Of a stretch of DNA of 44,872 bases, positions 16,284 through 26,157 are shown in pieces (within the stretch, counting starts at the first letter, position 1; each line of letters opens with the position of its first letter). The position numbers were made by a program, and so were the translations under genes. The stretch is from assembly GCA_017305925.1 (NCBI GenBank), contig JAFKJW010000190.1:3071-47942 (forward strand), in the 5' to 3' direction. Origin of the DNA: Hyphomicrobiales bacterium (lineage in GTDB: Bacteria; Pseudomonadota; Alphaproteobacteria; Rhizobiales; Rhizobiaceae). The notes under the pieces are model-generated. The model did not search any database. It saw only the letters and a program-made list of their open reading frames with translations, and was not told where the DNA came from.

Positions 16284-17036
16284 CTACATCACCACGACCT
16301 TGGCGCCGACATCGACGCGCTCGTAGAGGTCGACCACGTCCTCGTTGCGCAGCCGGATGCAGCCGGACGAGACGTTGGTGCCGATCGTCCAGGGCGCGTT
16401 CGTGCCGTGGATGCGGTAGAGCGTATCGCCGAGATACATGGCGCGGGCGCCCAGCGGATTGGCCGGACCGCCCGGCATGTAGGCCGGCAGGTTGCGGCCG
16501 TTGGCGCGCTCGCGCGCGATCATCTCGGCCGGCGGCCGCCAGTCCGGCCATTCGGCCTTGCGCGCCACCGTCTGCGTGCCGTGCCAGACCATGCCTTCCT
16601 TGCCGACGCCGACGCCGTAGCGGCGGGCCTGTCCATTGCCCTCGATGAGGTAGAGGAACTTGCTGCCCGTATCGATGACGATGGTGCCGGGCTTGTAGTC
16701 GCCGGCATAGGCGACCTGCTGCGGCAGGAATTTCGGATCCATGGCGCGTCGCGTCTCGGCCGGTGCATAGGCGACGGTGCGCGCCTGCGTCCTGCGAGTG
16801 ACGGTACGCTGCGCGGGCTGCACCTGGACCTGGGCCTCGAGGCTGCGGAGCTTGCGGCGGGGCACCGGGACGGCGCGCGCCGGGCTTCCGCTCCGCAACT
16901 GCATCACCCACGGCGCGGAAAGGTCGGGACTGACCAGCACCGGCGGGCGTTCCCTGTATCTGTCTCCTGCTTCCGCCATGCCTCCTGACAGCATGCTGGC
17001 AGCAAGGCAGCTCAAGACGAAAAACGTCCTCTTCAT
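16284..17036 (-). CDS. L,D-transpeptidase (ErfK/YbiS/YcfS/YnhG family), exported
   Basis: 250 residues. A signal peptide is visible (MKRTFFVLSCLAASMLSGGM followed by AEAG). A low-complexity Pro/Arg/Val linker (residues about 55-95) precedes the YkuD catalytic domain. The active site is HGTNAPWTIGTNVSSGCIRL, with the His, the Ser-x-Gly-Cys and Arg of L,D-transpeptidases. The enzyme makes 3-3 crosslinks in peptidoglycan or attaches outer-membrane proteins to it, a large paralogous family in Rhizobiales. The ATG at 17036 is preferred because gagg lies 8 bases upstream and overlaps an in-frame GTG at 17045. It is divergent from tag. Confidence 0.92.
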   Translation of the reverse strand: MKRTFFVLSCLAASMLSGGMAEAGDRYRERPPVLVSPDLSAPWVMQLRSGSPARAVPVPRRKLRSLEAQVQVQPAQRTVTRRTQARTVAYAPAETRRAMDPKFLPQQVAYAGDYKPGTIVIDTGSKFLYLIEGNGQARRYGVGVGKEGMVWHGTQTVARKAEWPDWRPPAEMIARERANGRNLPAYMPGGPANPLGARAMYLGDTLYRIHGTNAPWTIGTNVSSGCIRLRNEDVVDLYERVDVGAKVVVM

Positions 17037-17218
17037 CACGCTCACCTCAACTCGTACGCTCGACCTGGAACCGGTCTTGCACCCGTTTTGGCGCTGAAGC
17101 GGAATCGAAATGGTGAATCCGCGTTCATAAAATGCCGCCTGCCGCGTGAACCTTTTGGAATGGTTACCGTGCGGTTCAGCAAGCTGGTAAAGACGCGGTA
17201 AAGCGAGGGAGAATCGGC

Positions 17219-17854
17219 ATGGCCGCCGGATTGATGGTCGGGGAAGACGGGCGCGGGCGCTGCGGCTGGCATGGCGGCGATCCCTTCTACCAGAACTACC
17301 ACGACGGCGAATGGGGGCGGCCGGCGACGGACGACATCCGTCTGTTCGAGAAAATTTGCCTGGAAGGTTTCCAGTCGGGGCTGTCGTGGCTGACGATCCT
17401 GCGCAAGCGGGAGAATTTCCGTGCCGCCTTCGCCGGCTTCGACTTCCGCAAGGTGGCGCGGTTCGGCGCGGCCGACGTGGAGCGCCTGCTTCAGGACGCC
17501 GGCATCGTCCGCCATCGCGGCAAGATCGAATCGACGATCAACAATGCGCAGCGCGCCGTCGCGCTTGTAGAGGAGGCGGGCTCGCTGGCGGCATGGTTCT
17601 GGAGCTTCGAGCCCGCGCCGGAGCAGCGCCCGCAAAACGTCACATGGGAGGCCATCCGCGCCATGCCGAAGACGGAGACTTCCGTCAGGATCTCGAAGGA
17701 ATTGAAGAAGCGCGGCTGGAGTTTTGTCGGCCCCACCACGGTCTATGCGTTCATGCAGGCGATGGGCATGGTGAACGACCACATCGAAGGCTGTTTCTGC
17801 CGCGCCGAGGTGGAGGCGCTGCGGGCCGGATTGAAGCGGCCGGCGCTGCGCTAG
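17219..17854 (+). CDS. tag: DNA-3-methyladenine glycosylase I
   Basis: 211 residues, a normal Tag. It excises 3-methyladenine from DNA in base excision repair. Signature stretches are [20 protein letters not shown] near residue 14, [20 protein letters not shown] near 41, and [20 protein letters not shown] with the zinc-site His/Cys in [12 protein letters not shown] near the C-terminus. The start at 17219 has agggag 7 bases upstream. It is single, divergent from the transpeptidase gene, and 98 bases before hisS on the same strand. Confidence 0.94.
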   Translation: MAAGLMVGEDGRGRCGWHGGDPFYQNYHDGEWGRPATDDIRLFEKICLEGFQSGLSWLTILRKRENFRAAFAGFDFRKVARFGAADVERLLQDAGIVRHRGKIESTINNAQRAVALVEEAGSLAAWFWSFEPAPEQRPQNVTWEAIRAMPKTETSVRISKELKKRGWSFVGPTTVYAFMQAMGMVNDHIEGCFCRAEVEALRAGLKRPALR

Positions 17855-17952
17855 CCTCCTTCGGAGCGCTCCCTCCGCGACCCTTGCCGCGCTATCCCCT
17901 ATCGTCTAGGAGACGACCGCTCCCAAACGTCTCCAGCGAGTGCATCACGTCC

Positions 17953-19413
17953 ATGGCCGACAAATCGCAGAAAATGCTGGCGCGGCTGCCGCGCGGCTTC
18001 GCGGATCGCGCGCCGGACGACATCCGCGCCGCCGAGAAGATGATGGCGACGATCCGCGAGGTCTACGAGCTCTACGGCTTCGAGCCGGCCGACCAGCCGC
18101 TGGTCGAATACACCGACGCGCTCGGAAAGTTCCTGCCGGACCAGGACCGGCCGAACGAGGGCGTCTTCTCCTTCCAGGACGACGACGAGCAATGGCTGTC
18201 GCTGCGCTACGACCTGACCGCGCCGATGGCGCGCTATGTGGCGGAGAATTTCGAGCGCCTGCCGAAGCCGTTCCGCAGCTACCGCTCCGGCTGGGTGTTC
18301 CGCAACGAGAAGCCGGGGCCGGGGCGCTTCCGCCAGTTCATGCAGTTCGACGCCGACACGGTGGGGACGCCCGGCGTCGCGGCGGATGCCGAGATGTGCA
18401 TGATGATGGCCGACGTGATGGAGGCGCTGGGCATCCCGCGCGGCCAGTACGTCATCCGTGTCAACAACCGGAAGGTGCTGGACGGCGTGCTTGAGGCGAT
18501 CGGGCTCGGCGGCGCGGACAATGCCGGCCGAAGGCTCACCGTGCTGCGCGCCATCGACAAGCTGGACAAGTTCGGCCCGGAAGGCGTGCGTCTGCTGCTG
18601 GGCAAGGGGCGCTGGGATGGCGGCAAGGAAGGCGAGGGGGATTTTACGAAGGGCGCTGGTCTGGACGAGGGCGGCATCGCCAAGGTGCTTTCCTATGTCG
18701 AGACCGGCGAGATCGAGGACAATCAGGGCGTCCGCGAGCTGAAGGAGATCGAGGCGCTGGTTCGCGCAGCCGGCTACGGCCCCGACCGCGTGAAGATCGA
18801 CCCCTCCGTCGTCCGCGGCCTCGAATATTACACGGGCCCGGTCTTCGAGGCCGAGCTGCTGGCGGAAATTCCCAACGAGGACGGCCAGGTCGTGCGCTTC
18901 GGCTCGGTCGGCGGGGGCGGGCGCTATGACGGGCTGGTCTCGCGCTTCCGCGGCGAGCCGGTGCCGGCGACCGGCTTTTCCATCGGCGTGTCGCGGCTGC
19001 TCACCGCGCTGAAGAACCTCGGCAAGCTCGATTCTTCCGACCAGCTCGGGCCGGTGGTCGTGCTCGCCATGGACCGCGATACGGAAAGTCTCGGCCGCTA
19101 CCAGAAAATGGTGTCCGACCTGCGCCGGGCCGGCATTCGCGCCGAGCTTTATCTCGGCGGCGCCGGCATGAAGGCTCAGATGAAATATGCAGATCGCAGG
19201 AGCGCGCCCTGCGTGGTCATTCAGGGCGGCGACGAGCGCGCCAGGGGCGAGGTGCAGGTCAAGGACATGGTGGCGGGCGCGCAGATCGCCGCCGGCATTT
19301 CCGGCCATGAGGAATACAAGGAGGCGCGTCCGGGACAGGTGACGGTGCCGGAGGCCGAACTGGTCGCGACCGTGCGGGAGATGATCGCGGCGCAGAGGGC
19401 GGAGCGGGGATGA
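17953..19413 (+). CDS. hisS: Histidine-tRNA ligase
   Basis: 486 residues. HisRS charges tRNA-His using ATP. Class II motifs are present: motif 2 near [20 protein letters not shown], the histidine-specific [20 protein letters not shown] and [13 protein letters not shown], and motif 3 in [11 protein letters not shown]. The anticodon-binding domain follows ([20 protein letters not shown]). ATG 17953 ([19 protein letters not shown]) is chosen as the HisRS N-terminus; the frame stays open much further upstream through tag but without homology. It heads a hisS-hisZ-hisG cluster, and the 241-base gap to hisZ contains a palindromic repeat. Confidence 0.95.
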   Translation: MADKSQKMLARLPRGFADRAPDDIRAAEKMMATIREVYELYGFEPADQPLVEYTDALGKFLPDQDRPNEGVFSFQDDDEQWLSLRYDLTAPMARYVAENFERLPKPFRSYRSGWVFRNEKPGPGRFRQFMQFDADTVGTPGVAADAEMCMMMADVMEALGIPRGQYVIRVNNRKVLDGVLEAIGLGGADNAGRRLTVLRAIDKLDKFGPEGVRLLLGKGRWDGGKEGEGDFTKGAGLDEGGIAKVLSYVETGEIEDNQGVRELKEIEALVRAAGYGPDRVKIDPSVVRGLEYYTGPVFEAELLAEIPNEDGQVVRFGSVGGGGRYDGLVSRFRGEPVPATGFSIGVSRLLTALKNLGKLDSSDQLGPVVVLAMDRDTESLGRYQKMVSDLRRAGIRAELYLGGAGMKAQMKYADRRSAPCVVIQGGDERARGEVQVKDMVAGAQIAAGISGHEEYKEARPGQVTVPEAELVATVREMIAAQRAERG

Positions 19414-19456
19414 TGCGCAGGGCCGCCGCCAGTTCGGGCGGGATGGGCGCTCCGTC

Positions 19457-19616
19457 GCACCCCTCTCTGTCCTGCCGGACATCTCCCCCACAAGGGGGGA
19501 GATCGGCGGCTTCGATTTCATCGCTCATCTTGCGACCTTGGAGATTGGCGAAACCCGAAACTACAGCCGATCTCCCCCCTTGTGGGGGAGATGTCCGGCA
19601 GGACAGAGAGGGGTGC
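19457..19616. repeat. Intergenic palindromic repeat, copy 2, between hisS and hisZ
   Basis: Arms 19457-19507 and 19566-19616 (51 bases each) are exact reverse complements around a 58-base spacer. The core is the same as the copy at 218-372, including the inner mini-hairpin, but the outer ends differ (gcacccctc here). It starts 44 bases after the hisS stop and ends 38 bases before the hisZ ATG, so it is inside a probable operon and would be transcribed. Confidence 0.9.
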
Positions 19617-19654
19617 GAAGGAGCGCGGCCGTTCCCGAAAGTCCGCGTCCGACA

Positions 19655-20785
19655 ATGACCTCCCGCTATCCCGCCTTCGCGCCGGTCATCCTCGACCACT
19701 TCGCCGCAAGCGCGGCGGAGCTGGTCGACATGCCGATCATCCAGCCGGCCGATCCGTTTCTCGACATGGCGGGCGAGGATCTGCGCCGCCGCATCTTCCT
19801 GACCGAGAGCGAGACCGGCGAGACGCTCTGCCTGCGCCCCGAATTCACCATTCCCGTCTGCCTCGACCACATCGCCGCGCGCGCCGCCACCCCGCACCGC
19901 TACGCCTATCTCGGCGAGGTGTTCCGCCAGCATCGCGAGGGCGGCAACGAGTTCTTCCAGGCCGGCATCGAGGATCTCGGCGAGGCGGACGTGGCGGAGG
20001 CCGACGCCCGCTCTGTCGCCGACGCGCATGCGCTGCTGGCGCGCCTCCTGCCCGGCCGGCCGCTTGCCGTGACGCTCGGCGACCAGACGATCTTCGAGGC
20101 GGTGCTGGCCGCGCTCGGCCTGCCGCGCGGCTGGCAGAAGCGGCTGGCGCGCGCCTTCGGCTCGCCAGCGCAGGTCGAGGCCGCGCTGGCCGACCTCGCC
20201 AATCCGCCGCGCGCCGCCGCGCTCCCCGGCGAGATCGCGGAGCTGGTCGCCTTCCGCGACCAGGAGGCGCTGTCGCGCGAGATCGGCGCCGGCATCGCGC
20301 GGGCCGGCCTGTCGGCCACCGCCGGCCGCATGCCGCAGGACATCGCGCGACGCCTGATCGAGAAGGCGGAGCTGCGCAGCGTGCGGCTGTCGCCGGAGGC
20401 GCTGGACGCGCTGAAGGGATTTCTGGCGATCGAGGTGCCGCTCGACCGCGCCGCCGCCGAACTGTCCGATTTCGCCAAGGCCGCCGGCCTTGCCCTGACG
20501 CGCACCCTCGACGCTTTCTCCCGCCGCGTCGAGGCGATCGCGCGCCGCGGCCTGGAGCCGGCCGGCATCGCCTATGACGCGGCCTTCGGGCGGCCGCTGG
20601 ACTATTATACCGGCCTCGTCTTCGAGGTGTATGAGGACGGCTCGGACCGCCCGCTGGCCGGCGGCGGGCGCTACGACCGGCTGCTGACGCTGCTGGGTGC
20701 CGAGAAGCCGATTCCGGCTGTCGGGTTCTCGGTGTGGATCGACCGCATCGAAAAGGCCGGCGGGGAGGGCACGCCATGGCTGTGA
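19655..20785 (+). CDS. hisZ: ATP phosphoribosyltransferase regulatory subunit HisZ
   Basis: 376 residues. HisZ is a HisRS paralogue without aminoacylation activity that activates short-form HisG and gives it histidine feedback. HisRS-like traces are clear ([76 protein letters not shown]), but the anticodon-binding domain is missing. The start at 19655 is used because the [12 protein letters not shown] start fits the family; a longer frame runs backwards through the palindromic repeat. It overlaps hisG by 10 bases (atggctgtga), so the two are translationally coupled. Confidence 0.93.
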   Translation: MTSRYPAFAPVILDHFAASAAELVDMPIIQPADPFLDMAGEDLRRRIFLTESETGETLCLRPEFTIPVCLDHIAARAATPHRYAYLGEVFRQHREGGNEFFQAGIEDLGEADVAEADARSVADAHALLARLLPGRPLAVTLGDQTIFEAVLAALGLPRGWQKRLARAFGSPAQVEAALADLANPPRAAALPGEIAELVAFRDQEALSREIGAGIARAGLSATAGRMPQDIARRLIEKAELRSVRLSPEALDALKGFLAIEVPLDRAAAELSDFAKAAGLALTRTLDAFSRRVEAIARRGLEPAGIAYDAAFGRPLDYYTGLVFEVYEDGSDRPLAGGGRYDRLLTLLGAEKPIPAVGFSVWIDRIEKAGGEGTPWL

Positions 20786-21483
20786 CGCTGGCGCTTCCCT
20801 CCAAGGGCCGGCTGAAGGAGCAGGCGACCGGGCTTTTCGCCAGGGCCGGCTTCGTCGTCGAGCAGGCGGGCGACGAGCGCTCCTACCGGGCTCTGGTGAA
20901 GGGGCGCGGCGACATCGAGGTGAAGCTGCTTTCCGCCGGCGAGATCGCCGGGGAGCTTGGCGCGGGCACGATCGACCTCGGCGTCACCGGCGAGGACCTG
21001 ATCCGCGACAAGCTGGCCGACTGCGACCGCAGGGTGGAGGTCGCGGCGCGGCTGCCCTTCGGCTTCGCCGATGTCGTGGTGGCGGTGCCCGACGTCTGGT
21101 GGGACGTCGACACGATGAGCGACCTCGACGACGTGGCCGCCGATTTCCGCCAGCGCCATGGCCGCCGCCTGCGGATCGCCACGAAATACTGGCGGCTCAC
21201 CCAGCAGTTCTTCTCCCAGCTCCACGGCATCCAGGTCTACCGCATCGTGGAGAGCCTCGGCGCGACCGAGGGCGCGCCGGCCGCCGGCTCCGCCGACGTG
21301 ATCGTCGACATCACCACGACGGGCTCGACGCTGAAGTCCAATCATCTCAAGGTGTTGTCGGACGGCGTCATCCTGAAGTCGCAGGCCTGCCTCGTCGCGT
21401 CGAGGAAAGAGCGCTGCGAGGCGGACAAAGCGCTGATCGCGGAAATCGCGGCTGCCGTCGCCGCGGCGTCGCACGAGAGCTGA
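20776..21483 (+). CDS. hisG: ATP phosphoribosyltransferase, short form (HisG-S)
   Basis: 235 residues, the short form without the C-terminal ACT-like regulatory domain, so it depends on HisZ. It condenses ATP with PRPP in the first committed step of histidine biosynthesis. Family motifs are [20 protein letters not shown] at the start, [40 protein letters not shown] and [20 protein letters not shown]. The ATG at 20776 overlaps the hisZ end. The gene ends 166 bases before the convergent fumC stop; that gap shows no gene. Confidence 0.95.
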   Translation: MAVTLALPSKGRLKEQATGLFARAGFVVEQAGDERSYRALVKGRGDIEVKLLSAGEIAGELGAGTIDLGVTGEDLIRDKLADCDRRVEVAARLPFGFADVVVAVPDVWWDVDTMSDLDDVAADFRQRHGRRLRIATKYWRLTQQFFSQLHGIQVYRIVESLGATEGAPAAGSADVIVDITTTGSTLKSNHLKVLSDGVILKSQACLVASRKERCEADKALIAEIAAAVAAASHES

Positions 21484-21649
21484 ATCCCCGGAAATTCAAG
21501 GCTTTATGGTTGGCTTCCGATTCATGCCGGCAACCATCTCGCCTGCCGCGCCAACCCGTTGATTCTTTGCGTGAGGCCCGGGCGATCCGCACGAACCTGT
21601 TCGTTTGCAAGCACTTGCGCAGCGCCGGTGAATCAGCGCGCGAGTCCCG

Positions 21650-23044
21650 TCATCCGGGCCGGGTCATGTCCTCCGGCACGACCAGCCGGTCGAAATCGGC
21701 GTCGCTGACATAGCCGCCGCCGACGGCTTCCTCGCGCAGCGTGGTGCCGTTCTTGTGGGCCGTCTTGGCGATCTTGGCGGCATTGTCGTAGCCGATCTTC
21801 GGCGCCAGCGCCGTCACCAGCATCAGCGAGCGCTCGAGCGCGGCCTTGATGTTGTCCTCGCGCGCCTCGATCCCCACCACGCAATTGTCGGTGAAGGAGA
21901 CGGACGCGTCGGCGAGGAGCTGCACCGACTGGAGGAAGTTGTAGGCCATCAGCGGGTTGTAGACGTTGAGCTCGAAATGCCCCTGGCTGCCGGCGAAGGT
22001 CAGCGCGGCATTGTTGCCGAACACCTGGATGCAGACCTGTGTCATTGCCTCGCATTGGGTCGGGTTGACCTTGCCCGGCATGATCGACGAACCCGGCTCG
22101 TTCTCCGGCAGGGCGAGCTCGCCGAGCCCCGAGCGCGGGCCGGAGCCGAGGAAGCGGATGTCGTTGGCGATCTTGTAGAGCGCGGCCGCCGCCGCGTTGA
22201 TGGCGCCGTGGCTGAACACCATGGAATCGTGCGCGGCCAGCGCCTCGAACTTGTTGGGTGCGGTCCTGAAGGGAAGACCGGTGATGGCGGAAATCTTCTC
22301 CGCCACCTTGACGTCGAAGCCGACCGGCGCGTTGAGCCCGGTGCCGACCGCCGTTCCGCCCTGCGCGAGCTCCATCAGCCCCGGCAGCGTCGCCTCGATG
22401 CGGCCGATGGAGGAGGCGACCTGCGCGGCATAGCCGGAAAACTCCTGGCCGAGCGTCAGCGGCGTGGCGTCCTGCGTGTGGGTGCGGCCGATCTTGACGA
22501 TGTGGGCGAACTGCCTGGCTTTGTCGTCCAGCGCCGCATGGAGGTGCTTCAGCGCCGGGATGAGGTCGCGGACGATGCGCTCGGCGCAGGCGATGTGCAT
22601 GGCCGTCGGATAGGTGTCGTTTGACGACTGGCTCATATTGACGTGGTCGTTGGGATGGACGGGCTTCTTCGAGCCCATCTCGCCGCCCAGCATCTCGATG
22701 GCGCGGTTGGAGATCACCTCGTTGGCGTTCATGTTGGACTGCGTGCCGGAGCCGGTCTGCCAGACGACCAGCGGGAAATGGTCGTTCAGCCTGCCGTCGA
22801 TCACGTCCTGCGCGGCCTTGACGATCGCCTCGCCGAGCTTCGGGTCGAGACGCCCCATCTCCATGTTCACCTCGGCCGCCGCGCGCTTGACGATGCCGAG
22901 CGCGCGCACGACCGAAAGCGGCTGCTTCTCCCAGCCGATCCTGAAATTGCCCTTGCTGCGCTCCGCCTGCGCGCCCCAGTAGCGGTCGGACGCGACTTCG
23001 ATCGGTCCGAACGTGTCGGTCTCGGTGCGGGTGGTCTTGCTCAA
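21650..23044 (-). CDS. fumC: Class II fumarate hydratase
   Basis: 464 residues, the usual FumC length. It interconverts fumarate and malate in the citric acid cycle. The fumarase/aspartase signature is [20 protein letters not shown] near residue 319, with [19 protein letters not shown] and [18 protein letters not shown] in the other active-site regions. The reading frame starts with TTG at 23044 (protein [17 protein letters not shown]), preceded by ggag 8 bases away; no ATG fits the N-terminus better. A TTG start would lower translation. It is likely a single gene: DUF805 upstream on the same strand is 116 bases away with a hairpin between. Confidence 0.95.
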   Translation of the reverse strand: MSKTTRTETDTFGPIEVASDRYWGAQAERSKGNFRIGWEKQPLSVVRALGIVKRAAAEVNMEMGRLDPKLGEAIVKAAQDVIDGRLNDHFPLVVWQTGSGTQSNMNANEVISNRAIEMLGGEMGSKKPVHPNDHVNMSQSSNDTYPTAMHIACAERIVRDLIPALKHLHAALDDKARQFAHIVKIGRTHTQDATPLTLGQEFSGYAAQVASSIGRIEATLPGLMELAQGGTAVGTGLNAPVGFDVKVAEKISAITGLPFRTAPNKFEALAAHDSMVFSHGAINAAAAALYKIANDIRFLGSGPRSGLGELALPENEPGSSIMPGKVNPTQCEAMTQVCIQVFGNNAALTFAGSQGHFELNVYNPLMAYNFLQSVQLLADASVSFTDNCVVGIEAREDNIKAALERSLMLVTALAPKIGYDNAAKIAKTAHKNGTTLREEAVGGGYVSDADFDRLVVPEDMTRPG

Positions 23045-23100
23045 GGGTGCTCTCCGGTCAGTCAGGCCGCCGTTGGCCTACCGCGTCGCACAAACGGCTT

Positions 23101-23127
23101 CAAGGCCGGAATGCTGCGCCGGCCTTG
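23101..23127 (-). terminator. Hairpin downstream of the DUF805 gene, possible terminator
   Basis: CAAGGCCGG and CCGGCCTTG form a perfect 9-bp stem with a 9-base loop, 33 bases after the DUF805 stop. No T-run follows on the minus strand (aagccgtttg), so intrinsic termination would be weak. It also lies in the fumC upstream region and could be a regulatory structure. Confidence 0.4.
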
Positions 23128-23160
23128 ACAAATCGGTTGAATGTCTGCCGCGTGGCGGCG

Positions 23161-23730
23161 TCAGACGCCGCGGCGTCCGAAGCCGGTCGGCCCGGTCGGG
23201 CGCCTGGCCGGCACAACCGGGGTCGGCGCTGCCGCCGGCGCGGGCTGAAGCTTCTGCGCCGGCGCCGGCTTGCCTTCGAGCCGCGCGCGCTCCGCCCGCA
23301 GCCGGCCGATATGCGCTTCGATCTCGTCGTCGGCGTCGAACCCGACGCCGCCGCCGGAGGAAGGCCCGAACCGGTTGCCGCCCGGCTTGCCGGAGAGGAA
23401 GCCGCACTCGACGATCTGCCAGATCGCGCCGACATAGGGCACGAACACGATGCAGAACCACCAGCCGGACTTGTCGCGGTCGTGGAAGCGCTTCACCGTC
23501 GTCGCGATGTTGATCCAGATGGAGAGGGTGCCGCACGCAAGCAGTGCGGCGAGGATGCTCCAGCCGCCTTGCGACAGCTCGCCCTTGGCATGTTCGGCCG
23601 ACGGGTCGGCCACGCCGATGACCAGCGCGAGCGCCCCGATTCCGACGACCCACACGCCGAGAATGGCGAGTTGCCCGAGCCACCATTGAAGACGGCCGAT
23701 CCGGCCCGAAAAGCCAAAAAGAAGGTCCAT
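23161..23730 (-). CDS. DUF805 family membrane protein
   Basis: 189 residues. The first 110 residues form the DUF805 domain with about three to four hydrophobic helices and its marker motifs: LLFGFSGRIGRLQWWLG at the start and TTVKRFHDRDKSGWWFCIVF in the middle (R-x-H-D-x-(D/G)-(K)-S). The tail is Gly/Ala/Pro-rich and probably cytoplasmic and disordered, with a possible coiled stretch DEIEAHIGRLRAERARLEG. The start at 23730 has a good ribosome site (gagggagcg). Function is unknown for the family. It is divergent from the metallophosphoesterase gene across 146 bases. Confidence 0.88.
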   Translation of the reverse strand: MDLLFGFSGRIGRLQWWLGQLAILGVWVVGIGALALVIGVADPSAEHAKGELSQGGWSILAALLACGTLSIWINIATTVKRFHDRDKSGWWFCIVFVPYVGAIWQIVECGFLSGKPGGNRFGPSSGGGVGFDADDEIEAHIGRLRAERARLEGKPAPAQKLQPAPAAAPTPVVPARRPTGPTGFGRRGV

Positions 23731-23876
23731 CGCTCCCTCCGCTCAAGACAGGGAGATGCTAGCGCAACGCGGTAAATCATTGGTGCAGGACACCATCGGC
23801 GGGGGAGCAGGCTCTCGCCGTGGTTAACAGTTCATGGCAGAAGGAAGCACTGCGAATACCGCGTACGGAGCCTGCG

Positions 23877-24980
23877 ATGCTGGGAACGGTTACGACACGG
23901 CGGATGCTGCTGAAGCAGGCGGCGGCGGTGGTCCTCGCCGGCGCCCGCCCCGTCCTTGCCGCGCCCGCGGACGGGAAGACGGACGTCACCTTCCTGTTCG
24001 TCAGCGACGTGCATGCCTGCCGCATGGCGAGCGGCCTCAGCCCCAACTGCCAGCAGGAGGGAAAGACGGACGCCAGCCTCCTGCGCCATATCCGTGCGCT
24101 CAACGCGATCGAGCAGGACGAATGGCCGGGCCGGGTCAGGGACGCCGCGAGCGGGCTGAGGTCGGCCGGAACGCGGGTGGCGAGGCCCCGGGGCCTGGTG
24201 ATCGGCGGCGACATGACGGACGACGGCGGCGGGCAGGTCGTCCAGCCGAGCGAGGGAACGCAGCTCCTGCAATTCAGCCACCGCTACAGCGAGGGCGTCG
24301 ACGAGGACCATGTCCACTACCCGGTCTATGCCGGGCTCGGCAACCACGACCTCGACCAGGACGGCCCGCCGGGCCATGTCGACTGGTATCGGCGCGAGCT
24401 GCGCGACTATGTCGAGATCAATCACCGCCAGGGCGTGTTCTTCAAGCCGCCCGTGCCGGCCGACAGCTACGACGTCGATTCGGATTCCTACTCATGGAAT
24501 TGGGGCCGGCTGCATCTGGTGCAGCTTCACCGCTTTGCGGGCGACACTAGGAAAGGCGCGGCGAGCGGCATGGACTGGCTCGCCAACGATCTCGCCCGCA
24601 ACGCGAAGGACGGCCGGCCGGTCGTGCTCTTCCAGCACTATGGCTGGGACAGTTTTTCGACCGAGCGCTGGGACCCCGCAAAGCGGACTTTCGACACCGA
24701 AGGCGCCGGAGCCCCGCACTGGTGGAGCCCCGAGGAGCGGCAGGCGCTTCTGGACGCCATCGGAGGCTACAACGTGATCGGCCTCTTTCACGGCCACCAG
24801 CACGAGACGCCGATGATCTACAAGGCCGCCGGCCTCGACCTGTTCAAGCCGAAGGCGGCCTATATGGGCGGCTTCGCGCTGGCGCGCGTCACCGAAGATT
24901 TTATCGATGTCGCCCTCGGAGAGGCCGCCGGTGACGGTGGCGGCGTGGCCTTCACGGACGCGTTCTCGAAGGCGATCTGA
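23877..24980 (+). CDS. Exported metallophosphoesterase (Tat-type signal)
   Basis: 367 residues. The N-terminus MLGTVTTRRMLLKQAAAVVL plus LAGARPVLAA is a Tat-like signal (twin Arg at 8-9), so export in folded form is likely. The calcineurin-like metal-site motifs follow in order: VSDVHAC near residue 43, VIGGDMTD near 107, GLGNHDLD near 147, LFQHYGW near 257 and LFHGHQHETP near 304. The substrate could be a phosphodiester or phospholipid; unknown. ATG 23877 is chosen because ggag lies 6 bases before it and it directly precedes the signal. It ends 18 bases before the convergent ABC ATPase gene. Confidence 0.85.
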   Translation: MLGTVTTRRMLLKQAAAVVLAGARPVLAAPADGKTDVTFLFVSDVHACRMASGLSPNCQQEGKTDASLLRHIRALNAIEQDEWPGRVRDAASGLRSAGTRVARPRGLVIGGDMTDDGGGQVVQPSEGTQLLQFSHRYSEGVDEDHVHYPVYAGLGNHDLDQDGPPGHVDWYRRELRDYVEINHRQGVFFKPPVPADSYDVDSDSYSWNWGRLHLVQLHRFAGDTRKGAASGMDWLANDLARNAKDGRPVVLFQHYGWDSFSTERWDPAKRTFDTEGAGAPHWWSPEERQALLDAIGGYNVIGLFHGHQHETPMIYKAAGLDLFKPKAAYMGGFALARVTEDFIDVALGEAAGDGGGVAFTDAFSKAI

Positions 24981-24998
24981 AAGCTCCGGCGGAAAGCC

Positions 24999-26153
24999 TC
25001 AGCGCAGCCGCCTGCCGTCGGCGTCGAGCAGCACCACGCCGGATGCCGGCAGCGATATCCCGACCGTCTCGCCCTCCTCGAACGGGCGGCCCTCGATCAG
25101 GTTGGCGGCATGCAGGACGCTGCCGCCGCTGTCGATCTCGTAGAGGACGGAGCTGCCGAGATAGGATGCCGACGTGACCGTGCCGACGAGATCGGCGCCG
25201 GCCGGCGCGCCGACGGCGAGCTTCTGCGGCCTGAGCACCAGGGTCACTGCCGCGCCTTTCGCCGGCGAGGCGTCGGTCGCGACCGTCACCTTGCGCGCGT
25301 CCGGCAGCTCGACGGTCGCGCGCCCGCCCGCAACGCCGGTCATGGTCCCCGAGAGCAGGTTCGCCTTGCCGAGGAAGCTCGCGACGAAGCGCGTCTCCGG
25401 CTGCTCGTAGACGGCGTGCGGCGTGCCGGTCTGCTCCATCACGCCGGAATTCATCACCACGATCCGGTCGGACATGGCGAGCGCCTCGTCCTGGTCGTGG
25501 GTGACGAAGAGCGCGGTGATGCCCGTCGCCTTCTGGATCTTCTTGATCTCGACGCGCATCTCCTCGCGCATGTTGGCGTCGAGTGCCGACAGCGGCTCGT
25601 CGAGCAGCAGCACCTCAGGCTGGAAGACGATGGCACGCGCCAGCGCGATGCGCTGCTGCTGGCCGCCGGAAAGCTGCGAGGGCAGCTTCTTCTCCGACCC
25701 CGGCAGGCGCACCATCTCCAGCGCCTCGGTCACGCGCTGCCGGATCTCCGGCTTCGGCACGTTGCGGTATTTGAGGCCGAAGGCGACGTTGTCGAACACC
25801 GTCTTGTGCGGGAACAGCGCGTAGTTCTGGAAGACCAGCCCGATATTTCGCTTGTAGATCGGGATGCCGTCGATGCGCCGTCCGCCGATCGAGATTTCGC
25901 CGGCCGAGATGCCGACCAGCCCGGCTATGGCGCGCAGGATCGTCGTCTTGCCGCAGCCGGACGGCCCGAGCAGCGTCACGAAGCTGCCCTTGTCGATGGC
26001 GAGCGAAAAGTCGCGCACGGCGACGAACTTGCCGTAGGCGATGTCGATGTTGCGGAACTCGACCGCCGGCCCCTCGGTGCCGCCGCGAACGCCCGTGGCG
26101 AGGGACGAAACCCCGGCCGGCACCGGCCGGGGCATCTGCGTGGAGGCCATCAT
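24999..26153 (-). CDS. ABC transporter ATP-binding protein, spermidine/putrescine (PotA) type
   Basis: 384 residues from ATG 26153. The nucleotide-binding domain (residues about 20-260) has Walker A GPSGCGKTT, Q-loop FQNYALFPH, signature LSGGQQQRIALARAI, Walker B LLLDEPLSALD and the H-loop THD. A C-terminal TOBE domain ends in LDADGRRLR. An in-frame GTG at 26165 overlaps the binding-protein stop and is the alternative start. It is the last gene of the four-gene operon. PotA-type assignment comes from the gene set and ATPase similarity; the true substrate may be putrescine, spermidine or another cationic compound. Confidence 0.92.
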   Translation of the reverse strand: MMASTQMPRPVPAGVSSLATGVRGGTEGPAVEFRNIDIAYGKFVAVRDFSLAIDKGSFVTLLGPSGCGKTTILRAIAGLVGISAGEISIGGRRIDGIPIYKRNIGLVFQNYALFPHKTVFDNVAFGLKYRNVPKPEIRQRVTEALEMVRLPGSEKKLPSQLSGGQQQRIALARAIVFQPEVLLLDEPLSALDANMREEMRVEIKKIQKATGITALFVTHDQDEALAMSDRIVVMNSGVMEQTGTPHAVYEQPETRFVASFLGKANLLSGTMTGVAGGRATVELPDARKVTVATDASPAKGAAVTLVLRPQKLAVGAPAGADLVGTVTSASYLGSSVLYEIDSGGSVLHAANLIEGRPFEEGETVGISLPASGVVLLDADGRRLR

Positions 26154-26157
26154 GCCG

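Noticed and set aside
17311..17952. Long N-terminal extension of hisS
   Set aside because: It overlaps tag in another frame and has no HisRS similarity; ATG 17953 gives the normal length.
19538..19654. Upstream extension of hisZ through the palindromic repeat
   Set aside because: The frame is open by chance in the repeat; HisZ homology starts at the ATG at 19655.
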